From: Chitinophagaceae bacterium
GTDB lineage: Bacteria; Bacteroidota; Bacteroidia; Chitinophagales; Chitinophagaceae
DNA: 64,000 nt
Direction of reading: 5' to 3'
Assembly (NCBI GenBank): GCA_017853575.1
Contig: JAFMJI010000008.1
Location: forward strand, 1-64,000
A program made the translations under genes and the position numbers. Of the stretch, positions 54,603-61,914 are shown piece after piece; within the stretch, counting starts at the first letter, position 1, and the number at the start of each line of letters is the position of its first letter. The notes under the pieces were generated by a model that ran no database searches, was not told where the DNA came from, and saw nothing but the letters and a program-made list of their open reading frames with translations.

Positions 54603-55796
54603 TTACTGTTCATTCATCGCATCCATGTAGGTAGCAAGATCTTTGTCTCCTCTTCCACTTAAACAAATAACTGAAACCTCATCAGGCTTCATTTTCAAAT
54701 CATTCAACACTGCAAATGCATGTGCGGTTTCCAATGCCGGAATAATACCTTCTAATTTTGACACTTCAAATGCAGATTTCATTGCCTCTTCATCTGTAGC
54801 GGAGAGAAATTTACCACGCTTAGAAGCAAATAGGTTTGCATGAATTGGCCCAATTCCCGGATAATCCAACCCAGCAGAAATGCTATGAGGCTCCACAACC
54901 TGACCATCTATCGTTTGCATTACAATGCTCTTGCTGCCGTGTAGAATTCCAGGAACACCTAGTTGTGTGGTTGCGGCACTTTGTCCACTGTTTACACCAT
55001 GGCCTGCTGCTTCTACAGCAACAATTTCGACTGATGGCTCATCTAAAAAATGATAAAAAGCACCAGCAGCATTGCTTCCACCACCCACACAAGCAATCAC
55101 CCGTGTAGGCAATGGATTGCCTATAACAGCATTTAATTGATCTCTCATTTCTTTGCTGATCACTGATTGGAATTTTGCAACCATATCAGGATAGGGATGT
55201 GGGCCAACCACAGATCCAATGATGTAATGCGTATCAACCGGATTATTGATCCAATCTCTGATTGCTTCATTGGTAGCATCTTTTAAAGTTTTGCTTCCAC
55301 TGGTTGCAGGAATTACTTTGGCACCTAACATTTTCATCCTAGCTACATTCGGAGCTTGACGTTTAATATCTTTCTCTCCCATGTAAACAATACATTCAAG
55401 TCCTTTTAAGGCACAAACAGTTGCTGTTGCTACTCCATGCTGCCCTGCACCGGTTTCAGCGATGATTCTGGTTTTACCTAATCTTAATGCAAGCAAAATC
55501 TGACCGATGGTATTATTTATTTTATGTGCACCTGTATGACATAGGTCTTCTCGCTTTAAGTAAATACCAGTATTGTATTTTTTACTTAATCTTTCCGCAA
55601 AGAAAAGAGGTGTTGGTCGGCCAACATAATCTTTGAGCAAAGCATGATATTCTTTTTGGAAGGATGGATCATTGTAGATCTCCAAATAGTTGTGTTGTAG
55701 TTGTTCCACATTTTGATACAGCATTTCTGGTATAAATGCGCCACCAAAATCTCCATAATAGCCATGTACATCTGGGCTAGTATATGTGTTATTCAT
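54603..55796 (-). CDS. trpB: Tryptophan synthase beta subunit
   Basis: It joins indole and serine through PLP. The PLP lysine is Lys92 in HTGAHKINNT; the phosphate loop GGGSNAAG and the active-site Glu in AETGAGQHG are kept. At 397 residues it is the standard TrpB1 form that works with TrpA. Its start overlaps the trpF stop by four bases. Confidence 0.96.
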   Translation of the reverse strand: MNNTYTSPDVHGYYGDFGGAFIPEMLYQNVEQLQHNYLEIYNDPSFQKEYHALLKDYVGRPTPLFFAERLSKKYNTGIYLKREDLCHTGAHKINNTIGQILLALRLGKTRIIAETGAGQHGVATATVCALKGLECIVYMGEKDIKRQAPNVARMKMLGAKVIPATSGSKTLKDATNEAIRDWINNPVDTHYIIGSVVGPHPYPDMVAKFQSVISKEMRDQLNAVIGNPLPTRVIACVGGGSNAAGAFYHFLDEPSVEIVAVEAAGHGVNSGQSAATTQLGVPGILHGSKSIVMQTIDGQVVEPHSISAGLDYPGIGPIHANLFASKRGKFLSATDEEAMKSAFEVSKLEGIIPALETAHAFAVLNDLKMKPDEVSVICLSGRGDKDLATYMDAMNEQ

Positions 55797-56434
55797 TTTC
55801 CATAATTTTTAAAACGTCCGACAAAATCTGCAACAAGACCAATGTTTTTTAACCCGGGTTTTATTTCAAATTTACTGTTGACATCAACAGCATACATCTT
55901 GTCACTCTTTGTCCTAAATGCTGCTATTTGCTCAGCGTCAGAAATTGAAATACCACCACTTAAAAAATATGGTCGCTGCAAAGGTACCAACAATTGTTCC
56001 CAGTTGAATTTCTGTCCTGTGCCACCATGTTGCTCACCCCTCGAATCAAACAAAAAGTAATCTACATCGTTGTAAGGTTTTGTTATCTGTTCAAGATCAT
56101 CTAAAGGGCCTACACGAAAGGCTTTTATTACATTACTAAATTTAAGAACCTCACAACAATATTCTGGCGATTCATCTCCATGCAGCTGAACAAAATCAAG
56201 TTTCCACTTTTGAACTATATACTTCAGCTCTGTGATATTCGCATCAACAAATACCCCCACCCTCGAAATTTTCATGTTAGAAATCTGATGGATTTGATCA
56301 TCTGAAAAAGATTTTCCAACATATCTTGGTGATTTTTCATAAAATATAAATCCAACATAATCCACTTCAAGTTCAACTAGTTGTTGAACCTGATCGAAAT
56401 CTGTCATACCACAAACTTTAACACAAACACTCAT
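55793..56434 (-). CDS. trpF: Phosphoribosylanthranilate isomerase
   Basis: A 213-residue barrel opening with VKVCGMTDFDQV, where the Cys is the general base, followed by VGFIFYEKSPRYV and FLSGGIS. It overlaps both neighbours (trpC and trpB) by four bases, so the three are translationally coupled. Confidence 0.94.
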   Translation of the reverse strand: MSVCVKVCGMTDFDQVQQLVELEVDYVGFIFYEKSPRYVGKSFSDDQIHQISNMKISRVGVFVDANITELKYIVQKWKLDFVQLHGDESPEYCCEVLKFSNVIKAFRVGPLDDLEQITKPYNDVDYFLFDSRGEQHGGTGQKFNWEQLLVPLQRPYFLSGGISISDAEQIAAFRTKSDKMYAVDVNSKFEIKPGLKNIGLVADFVGRFKNYGK

Positions 56435-57213
56435 TTCAATTCATTTATAAATGACCGTAGTGAATCGCCCGGATGACTACTCTTCATAAAATTCTCTCCA
56501 ATCAAAAAACCTTTATAACCATGTTCTCTGAAGATTTTCACTTCGGATGCATGATTGATTCCACTTTCCGCTACTTTAATTTTTTGTGAAGGTAGTTTTG
56601 CGGCCATTTCAAGACTTCTTTCAATATTTACTGAAAAGGTCTTCAAACTTCTGTTATTGATTCCCACCAATTGCGCTTCATCGCAAATATGGGAGAATTC
56701 ATCTTTATCATGTAATTCAAGTAGCACCTCCATTCCAAGCTGATTTGCAAGTTTTGCATAAGTCTTTACTTCCGAAGGTTTCAAACAAGATGCTATCAAT
56801 AATATTAGATCTGCACCAATAGACTTTGCTTCATGAATTTGGTACTCATCTACAATAAATTCTTTCCTAAGAATGGGAATAGAAATTGAATTTCGAACAG
56901 TCAAAATATCATCATTGCTTCCTCCAAAGAATGCCTGATCTGTTAAGATTGAAATTGCTGAAGCTCCTGCCTGTTGATAAGCAAATACAACATCATTAAC
57001 ATTTAGCTGATCATTGATCACCCCCTTTGAAGGAGATTTTCTTTTATGTTCTGCAATAATACCGGTAGCACCGGGCTCTTGAAGGGTTTTGCTGATAGAA
57101 ATACATGTACGGTTATAGTATTGCGACTTTTCCAATGCCTTAAGGGGTTGAAGTATTTTGGAACTCTCAACCTCTAGACGTTTTTTAGCAATAATTGTTT
57201 CTAAAATGTTCAT
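56431..57213 (-). CDS. trpC: Indole-3-glycerol phosphate synthase
   Basis: It closes the indole ring. The 260-residue monofunctional enzyme has IAEHKRKSPSKG with the catalytic Lys, ILTDQAFFGGS, LRKEFIVDEYQI and VGINNRSLKTF. In enterobacteria TrpC is fused to TrpF; here they are separate. It lies two bases after trpD. Confidence 0.95.
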   Translation of the reverse strand: MNILETIIAKKRLEVESSKILQPLKALEKSQYYNRTCISISKTLQEPGATGIIAEHKRKSPSKGVINDQLNVNDVVFAYQQAGASAISILTDQAFFGGSNDDILTVRNSISIPILRKEFIVDEYQIHEAKSIGADLILLIASCLKPSEVKTYAKLANQLGMEVLLELHDKDEFSHICDEAQLVGINNRSLKTFSVNIERSLEMAAKLPSQKIKVAESGINHASEVKIFREHGYKGFLIGENFMKSSHPGDSLRSFINELK

Positions 57214-57215
57214 AC

Positions 57216-58208
57216 CTATTGCAATTCAATCAGCTTTTTTAATGAGCTTAACGCTTTACCTGACTGTAGACTCTCACTAGCAGCCTGAAAAGCAGCTGAA
57301 TAATCATTGTATTCATCAGTCAACATCAATCCCATTGCTGCATTCGAGCATACTACTGCATTTTGTGCTTTTGTGCCTTTACCCTCTAAAATATTCATAA
57401 AGATCTTTACTGCATCTTCAACTTTGTCTCCTCCAGCAATATCTGAAGCGTTTGCCACTAAACCTCCCAATGATGAAGGACTGTATAATTTTTCACCATC
57501 TGATGTAATAACCTTCACATCAGAAGTAAGAGATATTTCATCATACCCATCAAGTGAATGAACAATTGCAAAAGATGTTGCATCATGTTGAAGAAGATAA
57601 GTATACAATCTTGCAATTTCCAAATTATAAACACCAATGAGCTGATAAGCAGGCTTGGAAGGATTTACAACTGGACCCAACAGGTTGAAGAAGGTCCTTA
57701 CCCTCAAATTTTTTCTTATAGGTCCTACCGTTTTTAAAGCAGGATGAAAAAATGGAGCATGCAAAAAACACATATTCGAAACCTCAAGCTCTTTTCTTAG
57801 TGCGTGTTGATCATTTTTAAACTTATATCCAACGCTTTCCATGAGGTTCGAGGCACCACTCACACTGCTTGCGCCATAGTTTCCATGTTTTGCAACAGGA
57901 TGTCCGGCGCCTGCAATGATAAAACAGGAAAGAGTTGAAATATTGAATGTATTCTTACCATCTCCGCCTGTACCTACTACATCAATTACCTTTTTTCCTT
58001 CAAAATCAACAGCAACAGAAAGCTCAAGCAATGCATCTCGGAAACCCATTAATTCATCAATGGTAATAGAGCGCATCAAATACACCGTCATGAATCCACT
58101 TAGTTCGTGTTCATTGTAAGCACCTTTCCCGATTGAGATGAGTATCTCTCGAGCATCTTCACGTGAAAGGGTTCTGTGTTCAAATAAATAATTTAAAATC
58201 TTTTTCAT
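57216..58208 (-). CDS. trpD: Anthranilate phosphoribosyltransferase
   Basis: It moves phosphoribosyl from PRPP onto anthranilate. The 330-residue protein has DVVGTGGDGKNTFNIS, the PRPP loop, and AKHGNYGASSVSGASN. It is not fused to the glutaminase, which is the preceding gene. The two are separated by two bases. Confidence 0.95.
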   Translation of the reverse strand: MKKILNYLFEHRTLSREDAREILISIGKGAYNEHELSGFMTVYLMRSITIDELMGFRDALLELSVAVDFEGKKVIDVVGTGGDGKNTFNISTLSCFIIAGAGHPVAKHGNYGASSVSGASNLMESVGYKFKNDQHALRKELEVSNMCFLHAPFFHPALKTVGPIRKNLRVRTFFNLLGPVVNPSKPAYQLIGVYNLEIARLYTYLLQHDATSFAIVHSLDGYDEISLTSDVKVITSDGEKLYSPSSLGGLVANASDIAGGDKVEDAVKIFMNILEGKGTKAQNAVVCSNAAMGLMLTDEYNDYSAAFQAASESLQSGKALSSLKKLIELQ

Positions 58209-58210
58209 CC

Positions 58211-58813
58211 TTATTTTTTTGGAATCAACCAGTTTTCAAGCATTTTTTTTCCTGAGGGAGTAAGTACACTTTCTGGGTGAAATTGCACTCCTTGAACATC
58301 ATATGTTTTATGTCTAATAGACATGATCATGCCATTATTGTCTTTAGAGGTGATTTCCAAAGAGTCAGGAAGATGATCATTGCTGATTACCCAGCTGTGA
58401 TACCTGCCAACCTGCAAAATATTTTCCATCCCAATAAACCAATCATTTTTTTGATGAGACGATTTTAGATCTGGCATCAAATTAATTTCAGTAGCAATTC
58501 CGTGAAATACTTGAGGCAAGTTGATCAAATTTCCACCAAATGCTTGACCAATGGCCTGTTCACCAAGACATACTCCAAAAATAGAATGACTAGGTCCATA
58601 GGTTTTTATCAGCTCCAACAGAATGCCCGCTTCCTCAGGAATACCCGGTCCAGGTGACAATAATATCTTTTCATAGTTGCCAACCTCATTGAGTGCGATT
58701 TCATCATTTCTGAATACATCGATTTCATCACCGATAATCTCTCTTGCCAAGTGAACAAGGTTGTATGTGAAAGAATCATAATTATCCAATACGAGCAATT
58801 TCTTGTAACCCAC
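58211..58813 (-). CDS. trpG: Anthranilate synthase glutamine amidotransferase subunit
   Basis: The 200-residue class I glutaminase supplies ammonia to TrpE. The catalytic Cys82 is in GVCLGEQAIGQ and the His-Glu pair in QFHPESVLTP; DNYDSFTYNLVH opens the protein. The start is a GTG, as no in-frame ATG is available nearby. It could in principle also serve aminodeoxychorismate synthase (PabA), but its place right after trpE favours TrpG. Confidence 0.93.
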   Translation of the reverse strand: MGYKKLLVLDNYDSFTYNLVHLAREIIGDEIDVFRNDEIALNEVGNYEKILLSPGPGIPEEAGILLELIKTYGPSHSIFGVCLGEQAIGQAFGGNLINLPQVFHGIATEINLMPDLKSSHQKNDWFIGMENILQVGRYHSWVISNDHLPDSLEITSKDNNGMIMSIRHKTYDVQGVQFHPESVLTPSGKKMLENWLIPKK

Positions 58814-58823
58814 TTTTATGATT

Positions 58824-60260
58824 TTACTTTTGATTGATGGTTGTTGCTTGGAGAATTGCTTTTTTTAATGCCCCTAACTTATTGTTGACTTCTTGTAATT
58901 CATTTTCAGGAACACTTGATGCCACCACACCTGCACCTGCCTGATAATAAAGTGTATTGTTTTTGCTCAGGAAACTCCTAATTAAGATAGCATGATTGAA
59001 AGAACCATTAAATCCTACGAATCCAATAGCTCCTCCGTAGAAAGAACGTGATGTAGGTTCATATTGATCAATCAATTCCATGGCGCGAAATTTAGGCGCA
59101 CCGCTCAAAGTACCCGCCGGAAAGGTGTTTGCCATCAGAGAAAAGGGATTTGCATTTTTCTTCACGCTTGCTACCACTTCACTTACCAAATGAATCACAT
59201 GCGAATAAAACTTTACTTGGCGATATTGAGAAACCTGCACATGATCACAAACCCTGCTGAGATCATTTCTAGCGAGATCGACCAACATAACATGTTCTGC
59301 ATTTTCTTTTGGATCCTGCAAAAGACGTTCCGCTTCTTTTCGATCCAAAGCATCATCGCCTGTTCGCTTGAATGTACCAGCAATTGGATGTACTATTGCT
59401 TTGTTATTTGCAATAATCAACTGACTCTCGGGTGAAGAGCCCATCAACCTGTATTCGCCATAATCGAAATAAAACAAATAAGGAGAAGGATTGATCATCC
59501 TTAATGCTCTGTACACATTAAATTCATCACCTTTAAACGATTGTTGGAACCTTCTACTGAGTACAATCTGAAAAACATCTCCACGATTACAATGTCCAAT
59601 ACCCTTTTTTACCATTTCCAAATAAGCTTCATCCAACATATTTGAGACTTCCTCACCATTCAATGAAAATGGAAATTGAGGAAGATCCTTCCCGAAAATG
59701 ATGTCTTCTATTTGTTGCTTATTTCCATCGAGTCCATCAACATGATTTTCAAGCAACAACATTTCATCTCTAAAATGATCAATTGCTATTACGTATTGAT
59801 ACAATCGATAGCGCATCAACGGAATAAATTCCTGAAAATCGCCGCTGTTCAAGCGGTATTCTTTATCTCTAAATTTTACAGTCTCAAAAAAAGTAACTGC
59901 ATCAAAAGTGGTATAACCAAACAATCCCTGTGCATATGCTTCTTCTTTTAGTGAACTAGATACCTCAAAGCGATTCATAAAATTCCAAATCAGTGTAGGC
60001 ACCTCGGCATCAGCCAATGGAATTTTTTCCGGATCACTGTTTGGATATTTAAATTCCACCTCTTCATTAGAAGTAATCTCCATGCCTGCTATTGCATTGA
60101 TGGCAATAAAAGAAAAACTGTTTTCTGATGTATGATGATCGGTACTCTCTAGCAGAATGGTATCCCTAAACTTATCCCTTAACCTTAGGTAAATACCCAC
60201 AGGAGTATAAAGATCTGCAGGCAATTTTTTGAAACTCGTTGTTAACTTAATTTTTTCCAT
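58824..60260 (-). CDS. trpE: Anthranilate synthase component I
   Basis: The 478-residue chorismate-utilising enzyme makes anthranilate. The catalytic domain (about 200-470) has QIVLSRRF, GSSPESQLI, HPIAGTFKRTGDD, and TFPAGTLSGAPKFRAME near its end, all diagnostic. LLESTDHHTSENSFSF near residue 40 corresponds to the tryptophan feedback site (LLES). I start at the ATG; a TTG 18 bases upstream falls in the T tract of the hairpin before the gene. It is the first structural gene of the trp-his operon. Confidence 0.95.
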   Translation of the reverse strand: MEKIKLTTSFKKLPADLYTPVGIYLRLRDKFRDTILLESTDHHTSENSFSFIAINAIAGMEITSNEEVEFKYPNSDPEKIPLADAEVPTLIWNFMNRFEVSSSLKEEAYAQGLFGYTTFDAVTFFETVKFRDKEYRLNSGDFQEFIPLMRYRLYQYVIAIDHFRDEMLLLENHVDGLDGNKQQIEDIIFGKDLPQFPFSLNGEEVSNMLDEAYLEMVKKGIGHCNRGDVFQIVLSRRFQQSFKGDEFNVYRALRMINPSPYLFYFDYGEYRLMGSSPESQLIIANNKAIVHPIAGTFKRTGDDALDRKEAERLLQDPKENAEHVMLVDLARNDLSRVCDHVQVSQYRQVKFYSHVIHLVSEVVASVKKNANPFSLMANTFPAGTLSGAPKFRAMELIDQYEPTSRSFYGGAIGFVGFNGSFNHAILIRSFLSKNNTLYYQAGAGVVASSVPENELQEVNNKLGALKKAILQATTINQK

Positions 60261-60284
60261 TTTTATTTCTTCAAACAAAAAATA

Positions 60285-60307
60285 AAAGCCCCGAAATTCG
60301 GGGCTTT
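60285..60307 (-). terminator. Intrinsic terminator or attenuator directly before trpE
   Basis: The GC-rich stem AAAGCCCCG / CGGGGCTTT with a five-base loop is followed on the minus strand by a T-rich tract running up to trpE. It ends about 25 bases before the trpE ATG. Behind the candidate leader peptide it has the place of a trp attenuator; alternatively it ends the accD-smpB transcript. GGGGT (60334-60338) could pair with its 5' arm over about five bases, a weak antiterminator. Confidence 0.75.
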
Positions 60308-60340
60308 GAATATGTTATAAAACAAGATTGACTACCCCTG

Positions 60341-60385
60341 TTATGAGATAGTATGCCAACCGTTGTTTGTATTGAACAATTTCAT
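60341..60385 (-). CDS. Candidate trp-his leader peptide
   Basis: A 14-codon frame reads MKLFNTNNGWHTIS and stops 33 bases before the terminator hairpin. It has a Trp codon and directly after it a His codon, and lies ahead of an operon with trp and his genes. A promoter-like sequence ends five bases before its ATG. Only one Trp codon is present, fewer than in classical trp leaders, so chance cannot be excluded. Confidence 0.4.
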   Translation of the reverse strand: MKLFNTNNGWHTIS

Positions 60386-60390
60386 TTGAA

Positions 60391-60422
60391 CAAAATTGCA
60401 GAAAAAGATTCAAAATTCCAAA
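60391..60422 (-). promoter_or_regulatory. Candidate promoter of the trp-his operon
   Basis: On the minus strand TTTG (60419-60422) lies 20 bases before CAATTTTG (60391-60398, seven of eight matches to TAnnTTTG). Transcription would start near 60387, at the first codon of the leader frame, so its mRNA would be almost leaderless. Confidence 0.45.
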
Positions 60423-60460
60423 TAGGAAATAATCTTTCGGAAAACTACACCGTGACTGAT

Positions 60461-60895
60461 TTATTTGACGTAGCGTTTAATCTCACGCTGGGTCTCTCGT
60501 TCTTTGATGCTTTCCCTTTTATCATGGAGTTTTTTCCCTTTACCCAGTCCAATTTTCATTTTTGCATACCCTCTTTCATTGAAATATATGCTGAGGGGAA
60601 TGATGGTATAACCTTTTTCCTTGAGCTTTTGTTGGATTTTGCCCAATTCCTTTTTCTTTAGTAGCAGTTTTCTTTCTCTGGTTGGATTGTGATTTGCATA
60701 ACTTCCATATTCATACGGCGAGATATGTAAACCTTTTAAATAGAGTTCTCCACGATCTATCAAACAGTAGCTGTCATTAAAACTCACACGCCCATCCCGG
60801 ATGGCTTTTACTTCAGTGCCCGTCAATATCATACCCGCATCAAATTTTTCTTCGATGAAGTATTCGTACGAAGCTGAGCGATTCTTGATTTCCAT
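60461..60895 (-). CDS. smpB: SsrA-binding protein
   Basis: SmpB brings tmRNA to stalled ribosomes. The 144-residue protein has MILTGTEVKAIRDGRVSFND and HISPYEYGSYANHNPTRERKLLL, of which GTEVK and NPTRERKLLL are diagnostic, and a basic C-terminal tail (KRESIKERETQREIKR) that enters the mRNA channel. It lies 23 bases after accD on the same strand. The tmRNA gene is not in this window. Confidence 0.95.
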   Translation of the reverse strand: MEIKNRSASYEYFIEEKFDAGMILTGTEVKAIRDGRVSFNDSYCLIDRGELYLKGLHISPYEYGSYANHNPTRERKLLLKKKELGKIQQKLKEKGYTIIPLSIYFNERGYAKMKIGLGKGKKLHDKRESIKERETQREIKRYVK

Positions 60896-60918
60896 TTTGA
60901 TGGACCAGTTATTTTAGA

Positions 60919-61836
60919 TTAACTGGCAAATAAAGAGAGCAAAGTAGCAATCCTGTTTTTTAGATCTTTTCTTCCCACGATCATATCCAGGAATCCATGT
61001 TCAATAAGAAATTCTGATGTTTGGAATCCTTCGGGCAAGTCTTTCTTGATGGTTTCTTTAATTACCCTCGGACCCGCAAATCCAATCATAGCGCCGGGTT
61101 CACCGATATTGACATCTCCAACCATCGCAAAAGAAGCTGTAGTTCCGCCATATGTAGGATCAGTACAAAGAGAAATATAAGGGATGCCTGCAACGGCAAG
61201 CTTACTGATTTTTCCAATCGTTTTCGGAAGTTGCATCAAGGAAAAAGCACTTTCCATCATTCTTGCTCCTCCACTTTTGCTGATGATCATAAGTGGGATA
61301 CGGTGTTGAAGACAATATTCTGCAGATCGTGCAATCTTTTCGCCCATCACACTTCCAAGAGATCCGCCGATGAAGTTGAAATCCATGCAGGACACAACCA
61401 AATCATGACCTCCAACTTTTCCAACAGCAGATGTAATAGAATCATGCAAGCCGGTTTTTGAATAGGCTTCATCCAATCGTTTTTTGTATGGTTTCAAATC
61501 ATTGAAACCCAGAAAATCGATTGACTTGACCTCTGCAAACAGTTCAGTATATTGATGATCGTCAAATAAAAAGTCAAAATATTCCTCACTTCCAATACGA
61601 TGGTGGTAGTTACACTTAGGACAAACAGACAGATTTTCTTTTAACTCATCCGTTGTGCATGTGTATTTACAAGATGGACACTTGGTCCAAAGTCCATCAG
61701 GAGTTTCCTTTTTTTCAGACGTTGAAGTACTGATACCCTTTTTCCGTCTCTTGAACCAACTCGTAGAGGATGTTTCCTGCTCAGGCATTGAACCGGAAAG
61801 TTGTGCATTAAAGTCTTCTTCTCTTTTAAGTGCCAT
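60919..61836 (-). CDS. accD: Acetyl-CoA carboxylase carboxyltransferase subunit beta
   Basis: It joins AccA to move the carboxyl group from biotin to acetyl-CoA in fatty acid synthesis. The N-terminal zinc ribbon has Cys53, Cys56, Cys72 and Cys75. The crotonase-like domain follows with GGSLGSVMGEKIAR, SGGARMMES and DPTYGGTTASFA. At 305 residues it has the usual length, with a charged, Ser/Thr-rich extension of about 45 residues before the zinc site. It heads a likely accD-smpB transcript. Confidence 0.95.
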   Translation of the reverse strand: MALKREEDFNAQLSGSMPEQETSSTSWFKRRKKGISTSTSEKKETPDGLWTKCPSCKYTCTTDELKENLSVCPKCNYHHRIGSEEYFDFLFDDHQYTELFAEVKSIDFLGFNDLKPYKKRLDEAYSKTGLHDSITSAVGKVGGHDLVVSCMDFNFIGGSLGSVMGEKIARSAEYCLQHRIPLMIISKSGGARMMESAFSLMQLPKTIGKISKLAVAGIPYISLCTDPTYGGTTASFAMVGDVNIGEPGAMIGFAGPRVIKETIKKDLPEGFQTSEFLIEHGFLDMIVGRKDLKNRIATLLSLFAS

Positions 61837-61861
61837 TCGCTACATGTGTTGTTTCTGGCTA

Positions 61862-61869
61862 CAAATATA
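61862..61869 (-). promoter_or_regulatory. -7 promoter element (TATATTTG) of accD
   Basis: An exact TAnnTTTG match on the minus strand, placed 25 bases before the accD ATG. I found no -33 element at the usual distance. Confidence 0.55.
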
Positions 61870-61914
61870 ATTCATCCATTTTTTATAGGATGCCTATGTG
61901 TAACAAATTGAATA

